This document shows positions 9,226-23,999 of a stretch of 64,000 bases of DNA, piece after piece. The notes beneath the pieces were generated by a model. The model saw only the letters and a list, made by a program, of their open reading frames with translations. It was not told the DNA's origin and made no database searches. Position 1 is the first letter of the stretch. Every line of letters begins with the position of its first letter. The stretch comes from Misgurnus anguillicaudatus (Eukaryota > Chordata > Actinopteri > Cypriniformes > Cobitidae), in assembly GCF_027580225.2 (NCBI RefSeq), contig NC_073357.2, positions 43,052,001-43,116,000 on the forward strand. Direction: 5' to 3'. The translations under genes and the position numbers were made by a program.

Positions 9226-10695
9226 ACTGGTGTATGCATTTAGACTGTGTGTCACACTGAACTGCAGGTGTGTTTCATGGAAAACATAAAACTATTTGAA
9301 AATGTAATGGATGTCTGATACAGTGCTTTTATTTTAGACAACCGTTTCCTGCAGTCTGTAAGCAACATTAGCCTCATAGATTGATGGGAAACTACTGTTA
9401 AATAAGTTTTTGTATGATAATCCATATCTCCGTTTACAAGCAGCAGGTTAGCTATTAGGTTTCCCCTCCACCTCCGATGTTTCACAGACTACTCCTACAG
9501 TCAACTGTGTTGCTACAACTTGCAAATGCCACAATCCTCTTGCAGTGGTTACTTCACCAAACTGTGCCCATATCATCTTGTCAACATAATGACATTTACT
9601 GTAGAAAAAAGTGCAAATCTATTTTGCCTGTGTTACATATGTTACTATTATTGTTATATAGTTTTATACTGTATCAAGTTTTTTTCACAGTGATTGTGGA
9701 TACTTTTGGAGTGAACTAACTGTATGTCATTAGATGAAATACTTTACATAAATGACTGATCAATAACCTACCCATATTTGATGCATGAGTTAATACTGTT
9801 GTTACCTTTTCAATGAAAGGAAATGTTTTACAATGCCATTTTCTTGAGGTAACTATTAAACTGTTTCATATATGTACCTGCAAAATTGTTTACTTTTCCC
9901 TGTTTTGAAAAAGAGATGTAAAACTGCTTTATTTATTTATGCCTTAAAAATATATGATAGTTTAATACAGGGTAAATATTAATAAAAACGTGTTAATACA
10001 GTTGTGTTGTATTATTTATGGCATAGTTGTTATAATTAATACAAGTTTTTCATTACACTGCTGCATAACTTTGCTCTAGATAATAGTAGGGTATTAATAC
10101 TAGACAGTTCAAAGATGATTAACTTTTAAGTTATGTATACTATAAATACATATATTTACATATAGTATGTGTGAATGCTTTTGGTCTTTGATTAAATGCT
10201 TGTCAGCACGGGAAAATGCTTTGTAAATAAAGTTATTTTTATTATTTGCTGTGTTTTCTGTATTAAAACCTAAAAGTTAGACATACTAAACTTAACCCAA
10301 AGAATACAATAGGATAATTAGACCCTAAAATTTCTCTGGAGTGTTGTTTCTATTAGTAAATCAGTGATGGTGACCAGTCCGACTTGAGGGTGTAGCATAT
10401 ACACCGCGTAGCCCAGCCAAACGGATAAGCAATGGATGGATAGAAATAAATAGCCAGCCCCTAACATTTAGTGCTTAAATTTCAATCTGAAACACAATTA
10501 TAAATAATGACATTTTAAATGATTTCTTAGCAATATCAGTATCTTTTCCCCCCAATACGTTTACCTTACTTAGGCCTATATGTCTGTGGTCAGGCTGTTA
10601 GCTTAGCAACTAGCATGAACTCGTTTGAATTCTTACAATATGTTTTATTGTTTGGCAATAGCATGTCTGTTAGAAAGTCACTTTATACTATAGTT

Positions 10696-10920
10696 CTTTT
10701 GAAAAGATGTAAACAATATAGGCTACTGGTCCAGAGGCACTTCCTGTTTCAGTTTGTGACTGTTATTTTACACATAGGCTATATAATTATCTTTAAGATG
10801 TTTGTTTAACTTTTTGACTTCTATATGTTCTGTTGGTTGTAATTTATCCCAACATTTATCTAGTGTTAAAAAACTGAAACAGGAAGTGCTTCTGGACCAC
10901 TGTTTACATCTTTTGAAATG
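10696..10920. mobile_element. Short MITE (cttcctgtttcag arms)
   Basis: The left arm aagatgtaaacaatatagg...ggtccagaggcacttcctg is mirrored by caggaagtgcttctggacc...gtttacatctttt on the right. It lies between the two convergent genes of the KDZ element. Confidence 0.65.
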
Positions 10921-11025
10921 GTCTATTTACAACCCTAGTTTGCAAACCTAAGAACTACATATTTAACAGTCTATATTACACTGCAACAGGGAAATTATTT
11001 GTAGTGTTTTTCATGTCTGGAATAT

Positions 11026-11300
11026 TAAACCCTAATGGAAAAAACAGCATAGACCAGCATAATTCCCATGCTGGTTTGGTGCTTGTTTAGCTGGTCACCA
11101 GCATACCAGCACCAAAACACAACATATAGCATGCTGTTCTTGCTGGTATGACCTGCATGGGATTGGTGGTGGTATGCGATGACCACCAGCACCAACCCAG
11201 CATGGGAATTATGCTGGTCATCAGCAAACCAGCACCAAAACACATCATTTCCCTGCTGGAAAAAAACAGCATACCAGCATGAGTATGCATTTAGGGTTAT
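11026..11300. mobile_element. Palindromic repeat rich in accagcat/ccagcacc
   Basis: The outer ends aaaccctaatgg and catttagggtt are inverted. The interior consists of alternating accagcat, cccatgctgg and ccagcaccaaaacac blocks in both orientations. It is one of the imperfect GCTGG palindromes common in fish. Confidence 0.6.
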
Positions 11301-12892
11301 GCAGAAGTGAAGCACAATAGTGTTGTCAGAATTAATAATTATACATGACAGCAAAGTGAAATTTAATTTGTATCACATTTTGTGATGCTATCTAGTGATC
11401 ACACCAGTACTCCTCATGATGGAAGAGTTCAAGGGCTTTGTAAAACAGTTCGTCTCATCATTGTAGTCCCTTTCCTTTTCTGAATGATGAGACTCACATA
11501 TATGCATCATTTTTATAGTTCAGAGGTCAATATATCAAAGCAAAGCAACTGTATATTTGGTTTAGTCCTATGACAACATTTTTAATTTCACTCTGCCCAC
11601 TCAGCCCTTGTATCACACATTTCAAAGACATGAAATGGTCCAGTGCATTTGTCAGACATAGTATTCAATTCCTTAATGAATTTTTTTCTTATTTGAATCA
11701 AACACTACTGTGGGCCTCATAACAGTGTCATTATAGATGGCCCTCAAAGCAGCAACAGTTGAGGGGGGCTGATCACATCCCAATTAGCTTCAAGTAATGT
11801 ACTGCAGAACTCCAGTGTCCATCCTCTTAATTTTATGTCTGTCTGTTTGGGCTGTGCACATATGGGTAAGTGGTTATTTTCAGAATCATCATCTAATTTA
11901 AAGAGCTATTATATGACACACTGATGTTTTAAAACTTTTCTATTGCTCAGAAGTTCACAATGCATTTGGCAACATTTAAATGATGGTGTGATTACTCAAC
12001 ACCTTATGTATTGTTGGTTTATATACTGAGACTATTTCTGGTGCACTTATGTATTGTTGTTCTTGTGTTGCTCTTAATGCTACCTCATTTGTAAGTCGCT
12101 TTGGACAAAAGCATCTGCAAAATTATTAAATGTATAAACAATTACTTATTTCCCACCATCAATTTTCAAGTAAAAAAAGCTTTGTATAGAGTTGTCTATC
12201 AACATTAAAAATTGAGGTGCTCTAAACCACATCATTTCCATTGCTTGATAGATAAAATGTGTAGGTAAAATATGTGATCAATTAGAATGGATGATTGATT
12301 TGTTTTTAACAACACAAGACAGGCAGAACAAAATATCTTGTTTCTAGAAACGAAACAGTTTTACTATATAATACAAGGATCAGCAGCTATGGATGTTTTT
12401 TATTCTCTGAGCAAATACATTTTATGTTGTCTTGAATGTTCACCAAGTAGACTTTTTAATAAATAGTGTGTGTGTGAAAATAAAGAAACCAATGAATTCC
12501 TCAATGTTTATTGAAAAAAGTAAAGTAAATAGACTCACTGCACTTAACATCATTACATCACAGTAGGATATAACATCAATTAAAACAGTTAAATTGACAA
12601 TAATTTGGTTGCAAAACAGTTTTAACAGTATTCAGTATTAATATCCAAAAAAGAGCAAAAAAGCAAGTGAAAGGAGGAGCAATAAAAGGGTCCAGGAAAC
12701 AATGGTTTGTTTAAAACAAGTTACACAAAGAAAATAATAGTGCTTCTTATTGTATCAGGTCCCCAAGAAGATGCCGAAGCACTAACAAGTGTCCCCATCC
12801 GCCACCCACTCCAATGGCCACTTCTTTTATCTGTAACACAAAAAGAAAAAATGCAATTACATGTTTGGTTGGGCAAATAAACTGTAGGCACA

Positions 12893-13359
12893 TTAAAGGA
12901 GAACACCACAGTTTTTCAATATTTACTATGTTCTTACCTCAACTTAGATGAATACATACATATCTTTTTCAACGCGTGCACTTAGTCTTTGTACAACGCT
13001 TCTTGAATGTGTTAGCATTTAGCCTTGCCCCATTCATTCCTTAGGATCCAAACAGGGTTCAATTTAGGAGCCACCAAACACTTCCATGGTTTCCACAATT
13101 TCCATGTTTTGTTTTGTGCCACCATACTTACTCGTGTAACTACTCATGTAAGAGTCTTTAAATATGGAAAACATGGAAGTGTTGTGGCGGCTTCTAAATT
13201 CATCCCTGTTTGGATCCTAAGGAATGAATGGCGCTAGGCTAAATGCTAAAGCATTCAAGAAGCACTGTACAAAGATTAAGTGCATGCATTGAAAAAAGAT
13301 ATGTATTCATTTGTCTAAGTTACATAGTAAATATTGAAAATGGTGGTGTTTTCCTTTAA
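12893..13359. mobile_element. TTAA-flanked fold-back MITE (467 bp)
   Basis: The ends ttaaaggagaacaccac and gtggtgttttcctttaa are inverted and include TTAA at each edge. Long inner arms pair (tttttcaatatttactatg, aaacagggttcaattta against taaattcatccctgttt). This family is frequent in cyprinid genomes. Confidence 0.8.
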
Positions 13360-13799
13360 GACACACATTAAAACTTCAGCTGTTTTCCTAAAGCTGTGTT
13401 TTGGTGGGGTTTTATTAAATCACAGTAGGATATGCAAGTCAACAATGCAAAAGAAAGCCTTCATTGTTCTTTTACATCAATTTTGTGTTAAAGCATTACT
13501 TGACTTATTGCATTTTGTTCTGGTAACTCCAAAGAGAGGAATGTGAAGTTCACATTTAACTTTAAGACAACATATGTGATAAATGAATCACAATGTTAAC
13601 ATTGTTTATGTCTCAATTTGGTGTTTTTAACAATTACAGACAAGCCATGTGCAAATTCATTATTCAACAACTTTGTCTTTAATTATATGGAGAAAATATT
13701 CCGCAGTCTAATTCCCCGTAGTTTAAAATCACCTGCGTTTCCAACGTCACAAACATAATATAACCAATCACATCAACACAGTTGAATGCGTGCATCAGT

Positions 13800-13866
13800 A
13801 GTATGTATGCATGTATGAATGTGTGTATGTATGTATGTATGTATGTATGTATGTATGTGTATATAT
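13800..13866 (+). repeat. (ATGT)n microsatellite
   Basis: Tetranucleotide tract with repeated atgt units grading into tatata. A shorter relative lies at 18,426-18,441. Confidence 0.9.
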
Positions 13867-13896
13867 AGTCTAAGCTCAGCAGTTATGCGTCTAGAC

Positions 13897-13994
13897 AGTG
13901 GTCACCAATCCTGGTCCTTCAGGTGTGTTTGATTAGGGTTGGAGCTAAAATCTGCAGAGACACCGTCCCTTCAGGACCAGGATTGGTGACCAAT
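13897..13994. mobile_element. Short hAT-type MITE
   Basis: The ends agtggtcaccaatcctggtc and aggaccaggattggtgacca are inverted. Flanks gtctaga and gtcttaga suggest an 8-bp duplication with one indel. The interior shares the tttgattagggttggagct block with the MITE at 8,922. Confidence 0.7.
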
Positions 13995-15896
13995 GGTCTT
14001 AGACCATATACATGTAAGTAGATGCTACATACAGATGTTTTAGCTGTGCAACTGAGTAGATTAGCATATTCATAGATCTGCGCATACAATGTGACAAGCA
14101 AAACTTTTTTTATATTATTATATTATATTATTATTTTTTATTATGATGTTCAAAGATGCATTTTAACTGATACAATTCTTGACTAGAATGAGACTTTAAA
14201 GAAAAGCACATGAGCAAGGTAAATCTATATAAATACCTAGAGACAAGGAAAGCTCATTTTGCAATGATGCCAAAATCTTACATTTTGTCTCGACCTAATC
14301 TTCTACAAGGAGTTTAATGGGTTGACAAATCCTCAGAACTATGACTTCACGTAGGCCATTTAGTTTGGGCATACTACCTTAATTTCATTATTTGCCTAAA
14401 TTGTTTTGCATGTTAATTGTGGACAGTAGGTGTTAGTGGCAATTAGATATACTGACAACAGATTAAAATTAACAGTGAACATGCCACTTCTCATTGGCAT
14501 GACTGAGACGTGGTACATACCAAAGTTTGCACGGCTCCCACTCCACCTGCTTCCATTTCTGGCCCTAAAAAACAGTGGGACTTTTTTAGTTTCAAATATT
14601 TACTGTGTTTACCAATAAGTTTAAGACCATTACATCAATAACAAAACAAAAAAAAAACTATATCATCCCTTTTCAACTGGAACATTATATAACCCGCGTA
14701 TTGTTTGAGTTGTATTACATTTAACCTTAATAACTCTGGATTTGGCAACCCTCTTCACAGAGTAAAAATCCTGTCTCCCTGTCACATTGTGTGGGCATTC
14801 AGAATTTCTGAATAATACATTTTAGAAAATGGAATGGGAGTAATAGTCTGCATTTTTTTTTTTATATACACTCCTTAAATCAAATCCGTACTTTCCCATA
14901 GAGTGCAAGAATCACCATGTTCAACCGTTTCCACACTGCAGATAAGTACTGTTCATTAATTCACAACAGACTGTAATACACTACATACTAGTGCTGCACA
15001 ATTAATCGCATGTGATTGTAATGCGCATCTCGTCAGTAAATCTCGTCCTTGTTTAGTAGTAAATGGCCATCAGCTGCTTTCAGATGGAGCGCATTTACTA
15101 CACAGAGCCGTAGTTCACTGACAAGAGGGGAAATATTGCATTAATAATCGCGCGCGATTCATCCTACTACATAAATATCCCCTCCTGAATTTAAAGGCCA
15201 TTGCTGATTCATCTAGTTAGATTGTGATCTTTTTCCCCATCAACCAATTCAAATTTAGCTTAAAAGTCATTTAACTGTCCGTTGTCAACACACCTTTCCT
15301 TTGATCTGGCCGCACTGTAGTCAGAGCTGGAAAGCCTTCTTTCACACCATCTGTTAACAACAGAGAAACATTTAAAATGTAGAAATTATTATGAAAATTA
15401 GTCCAGTTTATAATAAAAACTTATTTTCATAAAGGCTACACACGGTGAGCACCGGACGCAAAAGGTCTTGTACATCACAGTAAAGTAATCACAACAAAAA
15501 ATAGCCTATTATTCCACAGCTTTATATTCTCAAATAGACAGTTTATACTTGCATGGACACTTGCACATGACTGGGCAACTGGCCAATGAAACATGATCAT
15601 TAGCAGTTCCAAGTGGGCTCTAAATCTAACGCAACTAAGCCACACAGTCAACAGAAAGTATGCAGTTTTTCTTTATGATATTATGCAATGAAATATTGTG
15701 ATAAAGGTACAGAGTCAATATATATTGCACCCCTAATTGGAGCCCACCAAAACGATGTCTTAGATATAGGCAAACACAGGCATGATTTAAGTTATGACAA
15801 CAGCATTTCATGGAATTTGCCAAACACACACAAAACTGTTATTTGATTGATGGTACCTCTCGTCAAAATTCATGAAATGCTGTTTTCATTACTTAA

Positions 15897-16208
15897 AGTG
15901 GTGGCCAAAATGATTAGAACACCTGACAGATTATTAAACCCACATGGGCTATGAGATAACATTACCGATAAAGTTCTGAGGAAATATATTGACACTATGC
16001 CAGAGAGATGTGCTGCTGTAATTGCTGCAAAAGGTGAACATACCAAATAATAAAGTTAAAAGTGGATAAAAACAGTACGACTCACCTCATCTGATATTTG
16101 TTGTGCTCAAAGCAACCATTGTTATGAAAAGTAATCATGTTTTGGAAACAAACAAAAAAAATCAATATTTCAGATCTGTCAGGTGTTCGAATAATTTTGA
16201 CCACCACT
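15897..16208. mobile_element. Tc1/mariner-type MITE
   Basis: The inverted ends agtggtggccaaaatgatta and ttttgaccaccact extend to about 35 bp (gaacacctgacagat on both arms). TA lies at both edges, which suits Tc1/mariner insertion. There is no transposase. Confidence 0.7.
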
Positions 16209-17206
16209 GTATATAAATATCAATTTCTGCAACTCCTATTCCAAATGCTTTGAATGCAGGGATCCCAGGACTCTTAATTTGATTACAGTTTCACATGACA
16301 CAAAGTAAGAGTATGGTTTTTTATAAAGCTTAGAATTTATTTTCAATGCACTTCATAAAGCTCCTTTTTTGCTTACCTTTTCCAAGAGAAACTGGGGAGG
16401 CTCTTGGGGGTCCATCTGGGTAATGGGTTTCTTTTCCCAGATTGCTGCAGTGGGGTTGCATGGTGTCCTGAGGGTCCTAAAAGGGATACTGGCTGTCAAA
16501 TTGGGGACTTTGGTGGTGCAATAAGGGCTGCTGGTGGTCCAGTTGGAGCTGCTCTGGTATGAGGCAGGGCCACTGGTACCTGGAGATCAGGTTGGTCCAT
16601 TTGGATTCAACTCGGGCTGATGAGGTTTTATTGACTTGTTCTGCAACACCTTGTGAGGTCCCGCCTACATTTTCGAAATACAGAATTATTTAGAAAACAC
16701 TGATCAACCGTTTTAACAATTTTATAGACCAAACACCTAAACAATTATTTTAAGAGAAAAACGACAATTAAAATAATCATAATAAATTGCAGCCACAGTA
16801 GTAACAAGAGATGTAGACCTTACAAATGTAAAAAGTGCTTATTGTTCTACCAAGCAGTAATAATTTAAAATAGAAATGTGATGGATGTTTGATAGTCTGG
16901 ATGTTGACCAATTGTGCCACTTGTTCTACTGGTATACTGAAATTGTATAACTACAATATTTACTATTTACAGTGTCTACCAATTCAATGTGATAGTTAAT
17001 GTTATAAACAAATGATATATGCAATTGTAAAGTTACTCTGATAGGACCAGTGTTATCACCTTTAGGGGTGGTTTCCTGGTCAGAGTTGATACTAGTCCCA
17101 AAGTAAAATGCATGTTTGAGCGTTTTAATTAGAAAAACAACTTGTACTGACATATCTTAACATACATCAGTGCCAATGTTTGGTCTCTAGATGCAGACAC
17201 TGGTTG

Positions 17207-17428
17207 CTTGATTAGTAGTAAATCACCATCACCTGCTTTCAGATGGAGCAACATTTACCACAGAAAGCGAAGTAAACTGACAAGCTACGCAATATTGCAT
17301 TTATCATCGTTGACAAATTGCCTGTGACAATGAACTGGATATTGCCTTGCTTTTCAGAGAAACACAGCTTTGTGTAGTAAATGCTGCTCCATCTGAAAAC
17401 AGGTGATGGTGATTTACTGCTAATCAAA
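17207..17428. mobile_element. Fold-back MITE (gatggagc arms)
   Basis: The arms ttagtagtaaatcaccatca and tgatggtgatttactgctaa are inverted, with ctgctttcagatggagc mirrored by gctccatctgaaaacag. A diverged relative is at about 14,990-15,175 (cagatggagcgcatttacta). Confidence 0.7.
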
Positions 17429-17794
17429 GAACTGACTTCACTGATGAGAAGTGCAGGACAATTTCATGCAATTTATTCTGCAGCCCTATTTGCAAGCATT
17501 TGTAGAATAAAATTTCAACCCTTTAATCCACATTAGAGTTCAAGCTTAGTTTAATATCGTCTGTCGTCCTGTGTCTGGACTGGATCATCTGGTGTGTGCA
17601 TTTAATTTTATTTTAGATTAAACTGACAACCAAGCAGATGGAGTTATTAATGTTATTTATTGATACTTAAACATGATCAGCTACATAAAGCTAGCTAGCT
17701 TTTAACCTCTCCCAACACTTGAGAGCAGTTGTAGCTGCAGTGATAGCTGCCCACTGTTCTGTGTGTGTGTGTGTTTACTACTCACTAAGATGGG

Positions 17795-18102
17795 TTAAAA
17801 GAATAGTTCACACTGTCGTCATTTACTCACTCATGATTTTAAACCTATATGAGTATCTTTAGTCCTTTGAATGCTAAAGATGATAATTTGATGAGCAAGG
17901 ATGGCAAGGATGCAGTTGACAGTACTCAGTGACTTTCATAGTATTTGTTTTAAATACTATGGAAGTCAATGAGCAACATCATCATACATTATCAAAATAT
18001 CTTTTGTATTCAATAGACAAAGGGAATTCATGCTGGTTTAGAACAATGTCAGAATGAGAAAATAATGACAATGTTATTTATTTGGGTGAACTATCCCTTT
18101 AA
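17795..18102. mobile_element. TTAA MITE with gaatagttcac/gtgaactatccc ends
   Basis: The inverted ends ttaaaagaatagttcac and gtgaactatccctttaa are bounded by TTAA. Inner arms contain the gtcatttactcactcatg block. A diverged relative covers about 27,370-27,660. It is a very common fish repeat type. Confidence 0.75.
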
Positions 18103-18269
18103 ATTGCATGGGTCACTTTCGAGCATGCATTCAACACGTGGTGTGTGACACATTTGTCAAAAGTCAGTTGTAAACTAAAAGCATCAATCACAAGCTGAGT
18201 ACTACATTAGTTGATAGAAGGCACCACATTTTTACCTGTAATTTTTAATACATAAAAAAATAATCTTAC

Positions 18270-18375
18270 CTTGAATAGGTTCTTTAATCTTTCCAAGCAT
18301 GTAATGGATGTCTCAGTCAAGTGACAACGGGGTGTCAGAACCTCAGACCCCCAAGCATTTGGTTTTCTTCCAGGC
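18270..18375 (-). pseudogene. Second exon of the four-cysteine gene
   Basis: On the minus strand an acceptor (attggtcaag) opens an uninterrupted frame, PGRKPNAWGSEVLTPRCHLT followed by ETSITCLERLKNLFK, ending at a strong donor aag|gtaaga. It is the cleanest exon of this gene. Confidence 0.5.
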
Positions 18376-18466
18376 CTTGACCAATACAAAACATAACAAA
18401 CACGCAAAATAACATATATATGTTGTATGTATGTATGTATATAAAACAATAATCGCAATTTCATAC

Positions 18467-18642
18467 CAGCATATCTTCATCATGCACCCAGCTCTCCCGC
18501 TTCTGATCAAATTTCTTCAGTTCTTTTTTACCCTAAGCTTATGTGGCTGCTCTACCTTGCATGTGTTGCAGGTTTTGCAAGCTACATTTAGTTGTGTATG
18601 GCAGACCACACACTTTCTAGTTGTTGACCCCTGGCCTGGCAT
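18467..18642 (-). pseudogene. First exon, CxxC...CxxC module with 1-nt deletion
   Basis: The ATG at 18,642-18,640 opens MPGQGSTTRKCVVCHTQLN, then ACKTCNTCKVEQPHKLRVKK. In the current frame a TGA stops it at about 18,515. Adding one A in the A-run at 18,523-18,529 would let the reading continue as LKKFDQKRESWVHDEDML to the donor-like ctg|gtatga. The simplest reading is a one-base deletion in a homopolymer; a sequencing error or ribosomal slippage cannot be excluded. Confidence 0.55.
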
Positions 18643-18755
18643 TTCTAATAAAAATAAGAGTAAACGGGAGAGAGTGAAAGAGACTTTAAGAAGTACAAAG
18701 CAGGGCAAGATTATAAAATTAAAAAGCAATACTTACTTGAGGAGAGTGAGTGGAT

Positions 18756-20093
18756 TATTGAAGTGGCTCTTAAAAGAGCCGTTGGTTTTCTAAGAAAAAG
18801 TATAAAGTGTGGGTGATGTTAACAGGGAAGGGTGGTGGGTACTGACCGGACCTGAGAAAAGAAAACAAAAACATGATTAATTCTCTTACAGCAAAGTCTC
18901 CTAGGTTTGTCATAGTATATATGCAGAACTGTAAAAAAAAAAGGTAACAGTTATGCTACCTATAAATAAAGCATAAACTGCATAAATGAACAGTTCTGAA
19001 TTCTGAATTCAGAGAAATAAATGAAATAATTATCTTGGTACTTGAAGCTTGGTTAGATATGGTTACTGTAGTCAAACTTTTACACACTTTCTTCTGACAG
19101 ATTTATTAACAACAATAACAGAACATAACACAATCAATTTTAATCCCTTCTAACGCTCAATTGACATAGATGTAACTGCACAAACTAGCCTTATTATATA
19201 AATAATATTAAATAATTAAATAAATCTATTCTGCTCACCAAGGCTGCATTTATTTGATATAAAAACACTTATAATGTGAAATATTATTGTAATCTGAATG
19301 TAATAATGTGAAATATTATTTTAATCTGAATGTAAGTGCTGCTGACGGTGTCAGCAGCGATCGCTCTCTGTGATCGATTGGTTCCGCCTTGTATGTTTAG
19401 ATGAGCAGATTTACAATGAACACAATTATTTACTTAAAACGGTTATTTTTTTTCATTTAGAGCTTATTTCATGAACTGTATTCCGCGCGAAATTAATAAA
19501 ACTACTGGTTTAAAAACGCTAGAACAACTGTTTAGCAACATAATATAATGCAGTCACTGCAGCTTTCTGTGATTAATACATTATCTGATTATCAAACAGT
19601 AATCCAATAATGTTTCTGACCTTAGTAACGTAAAAACCACTATAGATAACTCCATAGTCCACACACGCAAATTAAATGTTATGCTGCACAAACTTTAGGA
19701 TTTCTTAAATGACCGCACCTGAACAAACAATTATGTCCTAAATATGAGCCAATTGGATTCTGACCAAACGCGTGCACTGACTTGTCGGTTGCCTTAGCGG
19801 TGATATTATATTGCTAACTTTGCAACAAAGACTTAACATAAACACAGGATTTACTCAATTTTAGTAACATTAATCACCAAATTTCCAAGAAAGCCTTACC
19901 CATGGAGCTCCAGAGAACGCATATCACTGCGTCGCTTCTCTTGTTGAAGTTGTTGGCAATAAGAAATTATCGCCCCCTATTGGTTATCATCCTCATAAAT
20001 GCGTGTCATTTTCACGCCTTGAGGAGGCAAAGCGTGACATTGACACGCATCCTCTAGTGGACCAGCGTGTCTATTACACGCTTTAGCGTGATA
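18756..20093 (-). repeat. Right terminal inverted repeat of the KDZ element
   Basis: This is the inverted partner of 3,351-4,679. Similarity to the left copy stops at tattgaagtggctc (18,756) apart from a short shared cactcact tract, where the left copy has a MITE insertion. The long, nearly identical TIRs make each end of the transposon carry the same promoter, leader exons and stem-loop. Confidence 0.93.
18765..18780 (-). promoter_or_regulatory. Histone-mRNA-type 3' stem-loop (right TIR)
   Basis: This is the minus-strand counterpart of the 4,655-4,670 hairpin, preserved without change in the right TIR. It lies about 120 bp upstream of the minus-strand gene's ATG (18,642), mirroring the left side. 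Confidence 0.6.
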
Positions 20094-23855
<3,762 letters not shown>

Positions 23856-23999
23856 ACGCACGCACTCTAATATGTTGTTATAGTCCCTATAACTCAATGT
23901 ATAAGCCAGAAATGAAGCTCTGTTTTTTGCACAGGCCTTTAATGGTTAATGGTGCCACATGGTGATCAAGAGTAAACATGACAAATTTAACCCCTTTGC

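Larger units (their letters stand above)
12747..18642 (-). pseudogene. Second KDZ-element gene: four-cysteine protein, frameshifted
   Basis: The gene is convergent with the transposase. Candidate exons on the minus strand are: 18,642-18,467 (start; CVVC...CKTC...C pattern; a frameshift); 18,375-18,270 (GRKPNAWGSEVLTPRCHLTE, donor gtaaga); 16,664-16,377 (Gln/Pro-rich, frame uncertain, donor gtaagc); and 12,830-12,747 (short hydrophobic-glycine end with TAA). The first exon has cysteine pairs compatible with a small zinc-binding ribbon followed by a lysine-rich helix. Cysteine clusters are recurrent partners of KDZ transposases, so an accessory DNA-binding factor is a reasonable guess. Exons between 16,377 and 12,830 were not found, and the last two assignments are weak. 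Confidence 0.45.
3351..20093. mobile_element. 16.7-kb KDZ (Zisupton-like) DNA transposon with long TIRs
   Basis: Two inverted copies of about 1.33 kb (3,351-4,679 and 18,756-20,093) bound 14 kb of unique sequence. Both ends begin tatcacgctaaagcgtgt. Inside, a plus-strand gene (5,189-9,225) shows KDZ transposase signatures: a CPAC cluster, DGNRKTYRFR, and EEGLEVVVCRHRVLLKALN. A convergent minus-strand gene (18,642 to about 12,747) begins with a four-cysteine exon; cysteine-cluster modules are known companions of KDZ transposases. Both genes start about 115-135 bp inside a TIR once a later MITE is discounted. At least ten later MITEs sit within it. The family call rests on motif recognition by eye and needs a profile search. 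The target duplication was not resolved. Confidence 0.8.

Noticed and set aside
10375..10445. Complete LINE or SINE based on a ggataagcaatggatggat tail
   Set aside because: Only a short tail-like stretch is present; no body of the element could be traced.
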